A stretch of DNA of 41,824 nt from Acinetobacter lwoffii (GCF_024129355.1 NZ_JAMXXP010000026.1:1-41824); one strand, 5' to 3'; positions 28,459-38,364 are shown, counted from the first letter of the stretch. Made by a program: numbers and translations. The notes: generated by a model not told the origin, from the sequence alone.

Positions 28459-28551
28459 ATGGCTTCCTCTTCTAGATTCGGCTCCGATTATAGTCATCTC
28501 TGCGTCAGTTGCCTAATTTAAAATACGATTAATCAGATCAATATTCAGATA

Positions 28552-28579
28552 TAAAAAAACCACCCGAAGGTGGTTTTTT
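28552..28579. terminator. Terminator of the OmpA-like lipoprotein gene
   Basis: AAAACCACC pairs with GGTGGTTTT around CGAA, flanked by A and T runs, 17 bp after the stop of the minus-strand gene and before rep. Confidence 0.85.
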
Positions 28580-28595
28580 CTTAAGCGTTCAAGAA

Positions 28596-29249
28596 TTATT
28601 GAACTGCATATACCGCGATTTCTACACGACGGTTTTGCTCTTTACCTGCGGCAGTTGTATTGTCTGCAATTGGGTTCGCTGAACCTAAACCTTGAGCATT
28701 AATACGTGTACGTGAAACACCTTGGCCTGCCAAGTAAGTCGCTACAGAGTTTGCGCGTGCTTGAGACAATGGCAAGTTAATTGAGTCATTACCCGTGCTG
28801 TCTGTATAACCAGTTACAAGGATACCGCTCTTGTTATCTTCAGTTAATACTTGCGCCACTTTGTTTAAAGTGCCATAGAAGTTTGGTTTGATATTTGATT
28901 TGTTGGTATCAAATGTAATGCTGCCTGGCATCACAAGGTTAATCGAACCATCTGCATTACGGTTAACGTCTACGCCCGTACCCGCTGTTGCTTGACGTAA
29001 TTTTTTCTCTTTGTTATCCAGATAGACACCCGCTGCACCACCTACAACAGCACCAATTGCTGCTGCACGGTTATTTTGACGGCTGGTATTCGCATTGCCT
29101 TTAGAAACACCGTAACCTGCTGCAGCACCAATTAAAGTACCTAGAGCAGCTTTATCATATTCCACACCACCGATGTTATTACCAGTTGATTGACAACCTG
29201 TAAGTGCTACGGCCCCTGCTACAGCTGCTGAAATGACTAGTGCACGCAT
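28596..29249 (-). CDS. OmpA-family lipoprotein (YiaD-like)
   Basis: Peptidoglycan-binding lipoprotein, probably anchored in the outer membrane. A lipoprotein signal ends in lipobox ALTGC (Cys19). Residues about 35-80 are a glycine-zipper segment (LGTLIGAAAGYGVSKG, AAAIGAVVGGAAGVYLDNKE). The C-terminal OmpA domain (about 105-217) has SITFDTNKSNIKP, GYTDSTGNDSINLPLSQARANSVATYL and NRRVEIAV, including the Asp and Arg that bind diaminopimelate. AAGGAG lies 7 nt before the ATG. Its length and domain order match the YiaD/glycine-zipper OmpA group. It is a single-gene unit with a strong terminator, which fits a highly expressed envelope protein. Confidence 0.93.
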   Translation of the reverse strand: MRALVISAAVAGAVALTGCQSTGNNIGGVEYDKAALGTLIGAAAGYGVSKGNANTSRQNNRAAAIGAVVGGAAGVYLDNKEKKLRQATAGTGVDVNRNADGSINLVMPGSITFDTNKSNIKPNFYGTLNKVAQVLTEDNKSGILVTGYTDSTGNDSINLPLSQARANSVATYLAGQGVSRTRINAQGLGSANPIADNTTAAGKEQNRRVEIAVYAVQ

Positions 29250-29501
29250 CGCATGACTCCTTGTTGTATGCTTTGTTGTTAAGCGAGATAATGATTTAAA
29301 TTGAATGGGCTAACCATTGAATTTTTGTTAATAATAAATCGTTTAGTAATATTTTGTAATGTTTATATGTAACTAAAACCAAGTAGTTCGTCACAATATC
29401 TTCATAGTTTCCTGTTTAGGCTTTTTTATTTGCCTAACTGTCTCTATATTACTCAAAATATGAAAAAATTTAAGTGATTAATCTCTGGGGACTGTTTGGA
29501 T

Positions 29502-30443
29502 ATGTCATCGAATAGCAACAAGCAACCGACTTTAAAAAAACTGGCGCGTGGCCTGACGGTCACATCCGTCATGACGGGCAGTACTTTTTTTCATGGTCCC
29601 CCGGTGCTGGCCTTGGGTTTAACCAAACTTTTTAAAAAATCCGCAAAAGTGGATGAAACCAATATCAAGATTACCAACAGCTGGTTAGGGGTCAACAACT
29701 GGCTAATTGAGCATGTGCTGAAAAATACCGAATGGCAAATCAGTGTAGATGAATCACTGGATTTGAATATGCAGGGCCGTTATTTGATGACCTGTAATCA
29801 TCAAAGCTGGGTCGATACCACGGTCAACCAGTACTTCGGTCTGAGCCGTATGCCCCTGACGCGTTTCTTTACCAAATGGGAGCTTATTTTTATTCCTTTT
29901 GTGGGTCAGGCCTTTAAAATCTTAGGCTTCCCGATGATGAAGCGGCATAGCAAGGAACAGATTGCCAAAAATCCTGCGCTGAAATACCGGGATATGGAAG
30001 AAGCACGCAAATCTTGTGAACAGCTGATCAGTCAGCCTTTTACCCTGTTAAATTATCTGGAAGGCACGCGTTTTACCCAAGAAAAGCATGATCAGCAGCA
30101 GTCTCCCTATACACATTTACTGAAACCTAAAGCCGGTGGTCTGGCATTGGCACTGAGTATTCTCGGCGATAAAATTGATGCGCTGGTCGACATGACCATT
30201 GTTTATCCTGACGGTATTCCGGGCTATGGTGAATTTTGGTTAGGTGAAGTGCCACGTATTGCGGTAAATTTAAGAAAAATTGATATTCCAGACTGGGTAC
30301 TGGGCGGCAATTATGAAGATGATGCTGAATATCGTGCACGTTTTCAAAAATGGATTGATCAAATCTGGACTGAAAAAGATCAGCTCATCGCACAAATGCA
30401 GCAGAACTTTGCCCAAGCCCCGGTCGGATCTGTAACCGAGTAA
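29502..30443 (+). CDS. PlsC-type acyltransferase (YihG-like)
   Basis: Membrane-bound lysophospholipid-type acyltransferase. The 313-residue protein has the catalytic HX4D motif in CNHQSWVDT, the acceptor motif region LNYLEGTRFTQEKH (EGTR) and a downstream VDMTIVYPDG segment, all characteristic of the PlsC family and in this length closest to YihG. An N-terminal hydrophobic stretch (SVMTGSTFFHGPPVLALGL) may anchor it. ATG 29502 is used, with GGGG about 11 nt upstream; a TTG at 29496 with closer spacing is an alternative. The next gene starts 2 nt after its stop, so they form one unit. The precise acyl acceptor is unknown. Confidence 0.88.
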   Translation: MSSNSNKQPTLKKLARGLTVTSVMTGSTFFHGPPVLALGLTKLFKKSAKVDETNIKITNSWLGVNNWLIEHVLKNTEWQISVDESLDLNMQGRYLMTCNHQSWVDTTVNQYFGLSRMPLTRFFTKWELIFIPFVGQAFKILGFPMMKRHSKEQIAKNPALKYRDMEEARKSCEQLISQPFTLLNYLEGTRFTQEKHDQQQSPYTHLLKPKAGGLALALSILGDKIDALVDMTIVYPDGIPGYGEFWLGEVPRIAVNLRKIDIPDWVLGGNYEDDAEYRARFQKWIDQIWTEKDQLIAQMQQNFAQAPVGSVTE

Positions 30444-30445
30444 TT

Positions 30446-31510
30446 ATGAAGAACGACAACCCGGACATTACGTCCAGCTCATTTAAATTTGTTCGTAAAG
30501 GAACCTGGGGCTGGAAAATTGCACTGATTTACGACATTTTCATGATGGTTTTGATCGTCATCAATCTGTTCTGTCTCAGTGCCAACGCCATTTTAATGAG
30601 CGATTTTGGTCAGTGGTTGTTTGACTTCATTCGTTTACCCGAAGTGTTGCAGTTTTATAAAAGTGATTTACGCCCTTGGGTCATTATTACCGAGGGCTGG
30701 TTTACCACCTTCTTGGTCTGTGAATTACTGGCACGCTGGGTCATCGCGATTGTTCTGCGTCATCATCGACGCTGGTGGTTCTTCCCTTTTGTGCACTGGT
30801 ATGAAATTTTATCCATTATCCCTCAACTACGTTTCCTGCGCCTGCTGCGTGCGGTCGCGATTGGCTACAACCTGCATAGCCATGGTTATAAAGTAATTCC
30901 TAACCGCTGGTATCGCCAAGGTAACTTTTATTACAACATGCTAATGGAAGAGCTTTCTAGCCGGGTGGTACTGACCGTACTGGACGGTATTAAGCGTGAA
31001 CTGACCACGAGCACATCACATAAACAGTTAATTGATGATTTGGTGGAACATCACCGTAAATTACTGGCGATTGCCTTGGCAGATATCTTGCAGGAATCTT
31101 TAGGCAAGGAATTACAGGCACAACGTTCCATGATCGCTAAAAATGTAGGGCAAGTAGTGAATCAGGCGATTGAAGATACTCCAGAACTAACCCAATTATT
31201 ACGTTTGATTCCAATTGTTGGCAGCCGGATTGAACAGCAAATTCAAAGTATTGGTCAACGTCTGGGCGAAAATATCACGCAAGGACTGATTGAACCATTT
31301 ACCCACACAGGTCAAAAAGAAAATCCGACTTTTGCCCTAATTTCAGATAAAATCAGCCAGATTCAGATTGAACATAATCCACATATTGATAAATTGGTCG
31401 AATCGGCTGTTTTTGAAACACTTGAAGCAATCCGGAAACAGGTGAAAGTCAAACAATGGCAACAGATTTTAGAAGAACATGAGCAAAATCAGAGCTCAAT
31501 AGATAAGTAA
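30446..31510 (+). CDS. Voltage-sensor-like membrane protein without a pore
   Basis: I do not recognise an assigned family. The first 150 residues look like a four-helix voltage-sensor domain: S1 at 23-49, S2 at 78-104 (ITEGWFTTFLVCELLARWV), S3 at 111-126 (FPFVHWYEILSIIP), and an S4-like LRFLRLLRAVAI with Arg129, Arg132 and Arg135 three apart. A cation channel would continue with S5, a pore loop (TVGYG-like) and S6, but none is present. Residues 165-354 are soluble, helical and charged, with one mildly hydrophobic piece (LRLIPIVGSRI). The start codon lies 2 nt after the acyltransferase stop, so the two are probably translated together. The role is unknown. Confidence 0.7.
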   Translation: MKNDNPDITSSSFKFVRKGTWGWKIALIYDIFMMVLIVINLFCLSANAILMSDFGQWLFDFIRLPEVLQFYKSDLRPWVIITEGWFTTFLVCELLARWVIAIVLRHHRRWWFFPFVHWYEILSIIPQLRFLRLLRAVAIGYNLHSHGYKVIPNRWYRQGNFYYNMLMEELSSRVVLTVLDGIKRELTTSTSHKQLIDDLVEHHRKLLAIALADILQESLGKELQAQRSMIAKNVGQVVNQAIEDTPELTQLLRLIPIVGSRIEQQIQSIGQRLGENITQGLIEPFTHTGQKENPTFALISDKISQIQIEHNPHIDKLVESAVFETLEAIRKQVKVKQWQQILEEHEQNQSSIDK

Positions 31511-31669
31511 AGTTTAAAGTACAGAATCAGATCAATCCGTCCGGTTCTGTTCGCATAAAAAAATAACTGAGATCGCTAGAGAATTACTGCAATTTGTTCT
31601 AGGATTTGCACTATTTACAACATTGCTTCGACACAAAACCAGCAGGTCAGAAGTATTTAAGGAAGAATT

Positions 31670-32383
31670 ATGGCTGATATACGGATAAAAGGCAGAATGG
31701 TCAATGCGATACGCATTAGCCTAGATACCAATGATCATGATGCAATCCGCCAGCAACTTAGCCCAAAATTACAAGCAGCATTTCCACCCGGCACTTTGGC
31801 AGTCATTGAAAGTTCAGTTGAACAGGAACTCATTGCGCTGATCCAACTGTTAATCAGTCTGGATGTACAGCCTATGGCTGTTACTGAAGGCTTACTTGGA
31901 GATCAGGCGCGCGCCATTCAGTTCCCGGTACTGCCACCTGATCGCCAGTTAGAAGAAATTAAAGCCACCAAAGAACAGGTGGTGGAAGTTAAACCAGAAC
32001 CTACAGCGGTGAATGATGATCAAGCGCCTACTGCCCCGATCGTCGCGCATATCACCTCATATCATGATGAAATTCTGCGTACCGGCCAATGTATCGTGCA
32101 GCATAATGGCGACATTATTATTAATGCCGGCATCAACAGTGGTTCAGAAGTGATTGCTTCAGGCAATATTCATGTCTATGGCAGCGCACGTGGCCGGGTC
32201 ATTGCAGGTGCGGGTGGTAATACTGCAGCACGTATTTTCTGTCATAGCCTCGAAGCTGAACTGATTTCAATTGCAGGAACCTATTGTGTGGCGGATGACA
32301 TTCCACCGCATGTAGTTAAAAAGTCTGTGCATATTTACTTGAATGATCAACTAGAGCTTGTATTTGAAGCTCTACAATTTTAA
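31670..32383 (+). CDS. minC: Septum-site inhibitor MinC
   Basis: Blocks FtsZ assembly away from midcell when recruited by MinD. The 237-residue protein has an N-terminal FtsZ-inhibiting domain (about 1-105), a variable linker rich in Glu, Pro and Ala ([20 protein letters not shown]), and a C-terminal beta-helix dimer domain with [55 protein letters not shown] lies 4 nt before the ATG. It begins the min cluster. The 159 bp upstream (31511-31669) hold only a weak hairpin and no clear promoter. Confidence 0.95.
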   Translation: MADIRIKGRMVNAIRISLDTNDHDAIRQQLSPKLQAAFPPGTLAVIESSVEQELIALIQLLISLDVQPMAVTEGLLGDQARAIQFPVLPPDRQLEEIKATKEQVVEVKPEPTAVNDDQAPTAPIVAHITSYHDEILRTGQCIVQHNGDIIINAGINSGSEVIASGNIHVYGSARGRVIAGAGGNTAARIFCHSLEAELISIAGTYCVADDIPPHVVKKSVHIYLNDQLELVFEALQF

Positions 32384-32449
32384 TGTATAAATAAACACCA
32401 AAAACCCCATTTTAAACAGGGGATTTGAACCATAACAGGAGTGGATTCG

Positions 32450-33262
32450 GTGGCGAAAATTGTTGTCGTAACGTCAGGCAAAGGTGGTGTAGGTAAAACT
32501 ACAACAAGTGCATCTTTTGCAACAGGTTTAGCCCTACGTGGTCACAAAACTGTTGTTATTGATTTTGATGTAGGTTTACGTAACCTTGATTTGATTATGG
32601 GCTGTGAACGCCGTGTAGTTTATGATTTTGTGAATGTTTTAAATAACGAAGCACGATTACAACAAGCACTGATTCGCGATAAAGATATTGAAAATTTATA
32701 TATTTTACCTGCATCACAAACACGTGATAAAGATGCCTTAACCGATGAAGGTGTTGCTCGTGTAATGGATGAGCTTTCGCAGGAATTTGATTATATTATC
32801 TGTGATTCGCCTGCCGGTATTGAGCGTGGTGCTATTTTGGCCATGTATCATGCGGATGAAGCCATCATTGTGACCAACCCTGAGATTTCTTCAGTACGTG
32901 ACTCTGACCGTATCATTGGTATGCTCGACAGTAAAACTAAAAAAGTAGAACAAAACGAAGGTCGCATTCGTAAGCATCTGTGTATTACCCGTTTCAATCC
33001 GGAACGTGCCGATAAACAGGAAATGCTAACGATTGATGATATTTCTAAGGATATTTTACGTGTACCGACCTTGGGCGTTATTCCTGAGTGTCCAAGCGTT
33101 TTACAGGCATCGAATGAAGGTAAGCCGGTGATTCTTTTCACTGAAGCTTCTGCAGGTCAGGCCTATGATGATCTGGTTGCGCGTTTCCTTGGCGAAGAGC
33201 GTCCTTACCGTCATATCGAGGTAAAACCTAAGGGCTGGTTAGCACGACTATTTGGAGCGTAG
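32450..33262 (+). CDS. minD: Septum-site ATPase MinD
   Basis: Membrane-associating ATPase that oscillates with MinE and recruits MinC. The 270-residue protein starts (V/M)AKIVVVTSGKGGVGKTTTSA with the deviant Walker A KGGVGKT, has FDVGLRNLDLIMGCERRVVYDFVNV and DYIICDSPAGIERGA, and ends in the amphipathic membrane-targeting helix KGWLARLFGA. The GTG at 32450 is preferred because AGGAG lies 8 nt before it and the protein then starts like Pseudomonas MinD; the GTG at 32441 overlaps that binding site. minE follows after 2 nt. The 66-bp gap to minC carries a small CCCC/GGGG hairpin (32405-32422). Confidence 0.96.
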   Translation: MAKIVVVTSGKGGVGKTTTSASFATGLALRGHKTVVIDFDVGLRNLDLIMGCERRVVYDFVNVLNNEARLQQALIRDKDIENLYILPASQTRDKDALTDEGVARVMDELSQEFDYIICDSPAGIERGAILAMYHADEAIIVTNPEISSVRDSDRIIGMLDSKTKKVEQNEGRIRKHLCITRFNPERADKQEMLTIDDISKDILRVPTLGVIPECPSVLQASNEGKPVILFTEASAGQAYDDLVARFLGEERPYRHIEVKPKGWLARLFGA

Positions 33263-33264
33263 AC

Positions 33265-33537
33265 ATGGCAGGATTCTGGAGTAAACTTTTTAGTGGCGAG
33301 GATAAACCATCAAGCGCACGGACTGCTAAAGACCGTTTGAAAGTGATCGTTGCATCCGAACAAGGCTTGGGTCGTCGCTTGAGCCAGGACAAAATTGACC
33401 AGATGAAGACTGAAATCATGCAAGTGGTCAATCGTTATGTTCGCGGTGTCGATGAACAGCATATTCAAATGCAGGTCCGTTCTGAAGCCAATATTGAAAT
33501 GCTTGAAATGAATATCAATTTACCTGAAGAACGATAA
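33265..33537 (+). CDS. minE: Cell-division topological factor MinE
   Basis: Stimulates MinD ATPase and sets the oscillation. The 90-residue length is typical. The N-terminal amphipathic MAGFWSKLFSG binds membrane, the anti-MinCD segment is TAKDRLKVIVASEQG, and the C-terminal topological domain holds MKTEIMQVVNRYVRGVDEQHIQMQVRSEANIEMLEMNINLP. It starts 2 nt after minD. Confidence 0.97.
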   Translation: MAGFWSKLFSGEDKPSSARTAKDRLKVIVASEQGLGRRLSQDKIDQMKTEIMQVVNRYVRGVDEQHIQMQVRSEANIEMLEMNINLPEER

Positions 33538-33569
33538 TCTGATTTTTGATTGGTCAAGTAAATTGATTC

Positions 33570-33697
33570 AAGGCAAAATATGAGAGTGGTAGAAATAGTA
33601 GTTTAGCTATATTCCGCCCACTTGAAGCATAGCTTCAAGTCTTGCGACTAGGCAAAGCAGTGCTTTGCTAATCTAGTCTCATATTTTGCCTTTTTTC
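33570..33697 (+). ncRNA. Long structured palindrome after minE (terminator or small RNA)
   Basis: AAGGCAAAATATGAGA (33570-33585) is perfectly complementary to TCTCATATTTTGCCTT (33677-33692), closing a 91-nt interior, and TTTTTT follows. Inside are ACTTGAAGC-ATA-GCTTCAAGT (33620-33640), GCAAAGC-AGT-GCTTTGC (33652-33668), and GACTAG/CTAGTC (33646-33651 with 33674-33679), which extends the second hairpin at the cost of three closing-stem pairs. The result would be a branched, several-armed RNA ending like an intrinsic terminator. It may serve as the min operon terminator. A palindromic mobile repeat is the alternative, although no target duplication is seen. Confidence 0.45.
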
Positions 33698-33733
33698 ATG
33701 CCGAAAAAACTACATTAGATCAAGGAAATTGCG

Positions 33734-34021
33734 ATGGCATTATCTCAACCAGCGACCTTTAACGAAGAATGGTCAGATGAGCGTGTATTTGCCTACTTGA
33801 ATCAGCTTCCTCCTGCAGGTGTTAATGCTGATTTTCACGTGCTCTATCATGCTTTCAAGCATATGCGTCCATTTGATTATGAACGCCTGTTGACGAAATT
33901 TGTCGCTGATGGCCGTGATGTCAATGCAACCAATCCGGAAGGACAACGGATTCATGACGTGATTGCCACTTTCCCGCGTCAAAGTGCCGAGTTTCTGGAT
34001 GTATTGGCAAAATTTGCCTGA
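33734..34021 (+). CDS. PA4642-family small protein
   Basis: A 95-residue protein of unknown function, cytoplasmic by sequence (no signal peptide or membrane segment). WSDERVFAYLNQLPPAGVNADFHVLYHAFKHMRPFDYERLLTKFVADGRDVNATNPEGQRIHDVIATFP resembles the PA4642 family of Pseudomonas and Acinetobacter in length and in the pattern of a helical repeat-like domain; the family name is from memory. AAGGAAAT lies before the ATG. It follows the structured element after minE and shares a terminator with the convergent ftsK. Confidence 0.8.
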   Translation: MALSQPATFNEEWSDERVFAYLNQLPPAGVNADFHVLYHAFKHMRPFDYERLLTKFVADGRDVNATNPEGQRIHDVIATFPRQSAEFLDVLAKFA

Positions 34022-34030
34022 GTCAAAATA

Positions 34031-34067
34031 CATAAAAAAGCCTGCTTTGAAAGCAGGCTTTTTTATT
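34031..34067. terminator. Bidirectional terminator between the PA4642-family gene and ftsK
   Basis: AAAAAAGCCTGCTTT and AAGCAGGCTTTTTT form a nearly perfect stem with a tiny GA loop, between two convergent genes. Confidence 0.9.
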
Positions 34068-34082
34068 GAAGGTAGACTGAAA

Positions 34083-37000
34083 TTAAACCAGAATCTCGCG
34101 TTTACCATTGGCACCCATACCGCTGACAATGCCGTTTTCTTCCATCTGGTCAATGATCCGTGCAGCACGGTTATAGCCCAGACTGAATTTACGTTGCAAG
34201 GATGAAGTAGAAGCCTTACGGGTTTCCAAAACAAAAGCTACACACTGGTCATACAGTGCATCACGGTCTGAACTGCCCTCACCACCATCTTCAAAACCAC
34301 GGCTGGATGGTTCTTCATCAAATGGTGTCAGGATCTCGTCGACATAATTTGGTGAACCACGTTCACGCCATGCATCGCAGATCCGGTTGACTTCGTCATC
34401 GGCAATAAAGGCACCATGTACACGCTCAGGTTCGATTTTACCCGGGCCGAGGAATAGCATGTCACCGTGACCGAGCAAGTCCTCTGCACCACCCGCATCC
34501 AGAATAGTACGCGAGTCGATCTTGGAGTTAACCCGTAGCGCGACACGTGTTGGAATATTGGCTTTGATCAAACCGGTGATCACGTCCACCGATGGACGTT
34601 GGGTCGCAAGCAACAGGTGAATACCGGCAGCACGTGATTTTTGTGCCAGACGGGTAATCATCTCTTCAGCTTTCTTACCGACCTGCATGATCATATCCGC
34701 GAACTCATCCGCGACAATCACAATGGAAGGCAATGGCGTCAAACGCGGCGCACGTTCACCCACAACAGAATCGCTGGCTTTCCAGGTTGGATCGATCAGG
34801 TCTTCACCATTGGCAATCGCCTCTTCCACCTTGCGGTTATAGTCGCTTAGTTTACGGATTTTCAAGAAAGACATCAGCTTATAACGACGTTCCATCTCAT
34901 TGACACACCAGTTCAATGCGCTGACCGCATCTTTCATATCGGTGACTACAGGCGTCAACAAATGCGGAATATCATTATAGTTCGCCAGTTCCAGCTGCTT
35001 CGGATCGATCAGAATTAAACGCAATTCATCTGGGGTATATTTCAGCAACATCGATAAAATCATCGAGTTGACCGCCACCGATTTACCGGAACCTGTGGTT
35101 CCTGCCACCAGCATATGCGGCGCTTTACCCAGATCAGCAATCACCGGATTACCGGAAATATCCTTACCCATTGCCATGGAGAGGATGCTATTCGGATCAG
35201 TGAAGGCTGGAATGGTCAAAAGTTCGATCAAACGGACCATTTCACGGGTACTGTTTGGTACTTCAATTCCGATATACGGCTTGCCTGGAATGACTTCAAC
35301 CACACGCACCGATGCCATCGACATCGAACGTGCCAGATCTCGGGAAATATTGGTCACTTTAGAAGCTTTCACCCCTGGCGCCAGATCCAGTTCAAAACGT
35401 GTTACGACTGGGCCTGGCTGTGCTTCTACCACTTTGGCTTTGACATTAAATTCTTGCAGCTTGATTTCAAGCAATTCAGATAAACGTGCCAGCTGCTCTT
35501 CGGTAAAATTCACTTTTTTATTCGGATCGACTTCATCCAGTAAATCTAGCCCTGGAAGTGGTGATAAATCTTTACGGCGCTCCACCACCTGCATGGCACG
35601 TGACATCGGACGGCCTGAAGCATCAGTTAAAGGAGCATCAAAATCAAACTCGTCTTCATCTTGTGGTTTACCAGCCGTTTCTTGCCAGGCTTCTACAAAT
35701 TCTTCTTTAGATAAAGCCTCGCGTACTGCTGCATGAGTTGCAGAAGGAGGAGATACTGGTTGCTCTATACCCTGATGCTGAATTGGTGCCTGAACAAAAG
35801 CAGAAGATTGAGCATAGCTAGAACTACGTACCGGTTGGCTTGGCTCTTCCTCTTCAACTAACAAATCACCCAGGTCATCCAGATCGGTCTGTAATGCGCT
35901 GTTTTTCACGACATGTGCAGTCGCCATGGATGCCATGGCCGGTGCAACATTGGTCATGTCTTCTACAATTCTTGAGGTCTTTTCGGCTGGCGCTGTATTG
36001 AATGGACTATGCACATCGGTCGCAGTTTTGCCTTGCGGAACTGCAGCCAGAAGTTCATCAAAGATTTCATCATCATCCCAGTCCAGACCTGTATGTGGAG
36101 CCGATGCGGTTCTGGTGTGAGCATGAGTCTGTGCTGCAACAGATTGTGGAGCAGCTATATGTGAGACTGGAGAATCAAGCTGTTCTTCTTCGGCTGCTTT
36201 GAGTAAGGCATCAATATCCTGTTTATGCCGCTGATCTTCATTTGAATGTAAGGCACGCCACACCTCGCCTGTGGCTACCACACGATCCGGCTGTTGAGGC
36301 ACTTGCTGTACTTGCTTAAATGTCTCGACTGGCTCAGGAGCCTGCTGCTCAGCCTCAGGAATATCCTCATAAAACTGCGGTTGTTGTGATTCTTTATCGG
36401 CAAAATCATCAAATAAGCGTTCAGCCACCTGATCACGTACCACCGGATCTATTTCTACCAGTTGATGCTCAGGCGCAGGTGTTACTGCAACCGCTACTTT
36501 TTTTGCACTAATGACTGGCTCTTTTTTGGCGACAGGTGCAGTCCGATCAAAATCGGACATGCCTTCAGGCACATTACGGTAGAACAGGTCTTGTAAATAA
36601 GCAGGGGTTGCTTTGAGGCTGCTCCAGGTCTTGTTCCACTTCACCCCAAAAGCCAAGGTAAATAACACCACCCAAAGCACCAGCAGGAAGAATGCTGCAC
36701 CATAGACTGTCAGCAATTGTTCCAGACTCTGGCCTAATTCATAGCCAATAATACCGCCGGAAGAATTATCCAGCGTATCAGCAGGAACTTGCCAGAATAA
36801 AAACAAAAGCGCTGAGGTGCTCAGCAACAGGAAGAATTGCGCAGCATAGCGAAATGGCCGGTTCAGGAAGCTACGCGGCCACCAGACCTGAATCGCCTCC
36901 ATAAACAGATAGACAGGGATCAGCAGACTTGCCCAACCGAGAAAGCCAAACAAAAGGTCTGCAATCCAGGCACCCGCTACCCCACTAGCATTCGAAACGG

Positions 37001-37142
37001 TCTGCGTATCACTAGAGATATGCATCCACCCCGGATCAAATGGCGTATAGGTCACTGTTGCAAGAAACAGATAAATCCCAAATGAGACTAAAAATAATGT
37101 CATTACTAAGCGCTGTGCATAGGCACTCGACACCGCTGTCAT
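34083..37142 (-). CDS. ftsK: DNA translocase FtsK
   Basis: Division-linked DNA pump that resolves and segregates chromosome termini. The 1019-residue protein has four N-terminal membrane segments (within about residues 10-190), a low-conservation linker of some 300 residues rich in Gln, Pro, Ala and acidic residues, and the motor domain with VAGTTGSGKSVAVNSMI (Walker A), LILIDPKQLELANY and IVIVADEFADMIM (Walker B). The C-terminal gamma winged helix ASTSSLQRKFSLGYNRAARIIDQMEENGIV reads KOPS. ATG 37142 (MTAVSSAYAQRLV) has AGGA at 6 nt; a 36-residue longer start would add a non-conserved basic stretch. Confidence 0.96.
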   Translation of the reverse strand: MTAVSSAYAQRLVMTLFLVSFGIYLFLATVTYTPFDPGWMHISSDTQTVSNASGVAGAWIADLLFGFLGWASLLIPVYLFMEAIQVWWPRSFLNRPFRYAAQFFLLLSTSALLFLFWQVPADTLDNSSGGIIGYELGQSLEQLLTVYGAAFFLLVLWVVLFTLAFGVKWNKTWSSLKATPAYLQDLFYRNVPEGMSDFDRTAPVAKKEPVISAKKVAVAVTPAPEHQLVEIDPVVRDQVAERLFDDFADKESQQPQFYEDIPEAEQQAPEPVETFKQVQQVPQQPDRVVATGEVWRALHSNEDQRHKQDIDALLKAAEEEQLDSPVSHIAAPQSVAAQTHAHTRTASAPHTGLDWDDDEIFDELLAAVPQGKTATDVHSPFNTAPAEKTSRIVEDMTNVAPAMASMATAHVVKNSALQTDLDDLGDLLVEEEEPSQPVRSSSYAQSSAFVQAPIQHQGIEQPVSPPSATHAAVREALSKEEFVEAWQETAGKPQDEDEFDFDAPLTDASGRPMSRAMQVVERRKDLSPLPGLDLLDEVDPNKKVNFTEEQLARLSELLEIKLQEFNVKAKVVEAQPGPVVTRFELDLAPGVKASKVTNISRDLARSMSMASVRVVEVIPGKPYIGIEVPNSTREMVRLIELLTIPAFTDPNSILSMAMGKDISGNPVIADLGKAPHMLVAGTTGSGKSVAVNSMILSMLLKYTPDELRLILIDPKQLELANYNDIPHLLTPVVTDMKDAVSALNWCVNEMERRYKLMSFLKIRKLSDYNRKVEEAIANGEDLIDPTWKASDSVVGERAPRLTPLPSIVIVADEFADMIMQVGKKAEEMITRLAQKSRAAGIHLLLATQRPSVDVITGLIKANIPTRVALRVNSKIDSRTILDAGGAEDLLGHGDMLFLGPGKIEPERVHGAFIADDEVNRICDAWRERGSPNYVDEILTPFDEEPSSRGFEDGGEGSSDRDALYDQCVAFVLETRKASTSSLQRKFSLGYNRAARIIDQMEENGIVSGMGANGKREILV

Positions 37143-37245
37143 ATACTGTCCTGTAACCAATTCTTCATGAATATTCTTTTGCTTCAATGCTTGAAAAAAG
37201 CGACGCAATAAAATGCATATTATGCACCTGTTCTGTGAAAAAAGA

Positions 37246-37267
37246 TGCACTATTGTGCAAGCACAAT
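37246..37267. promoter_or_regulatory. Overlapping palindromes in the ftsK-trxB spacer
   Basis: ATTGTGC-AA-GCACAAT (37252-37267) is a perfect 7+7 inverted repeat, and it overlaps a second one, TGCAC-TATT-GTGCA (37246-37259). They lie 104 bp above the ftsK start and 125 bp above the trxB start. The size and symmetry suit a dimeric regulator. No regulator can be named. Confidence 0.35.
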
Positions 37268-37351
37268 GTTACTTATGCTATATAGCCCAAATCGATTTCA
37301 ATGATCAATAATATCGACTTTAATCTCACACCACTGTTATACAGTTTCACG

Positions 37352-37357
37352 TATAAT
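37352..37357 (+). promoter_or_regulatory. Candidate -10 box of trxB
   Basis: A perfect TATAAT lies 34 bp before the trxB start. The region 16-18 bp further up has no good -35 hexamer, so the promoter may need an activator or an upstream element. Confidence 0.4.
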
Positions 37358-37376
37358 TCAATAAATTTCTAAATAA

Positions 37377-38354
<978 letters not shown>

Positions 38355-38364
38355 GCAGCAAGAA

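Noticed and set aside
35068..35736. A 222-codon open frame on the plus strand opposite ftsK
   Set aside because: It lies wholly antisense to the conserved ftsK motor region, is Ser/Thr/Arg-rich low-complexity and has no family features.
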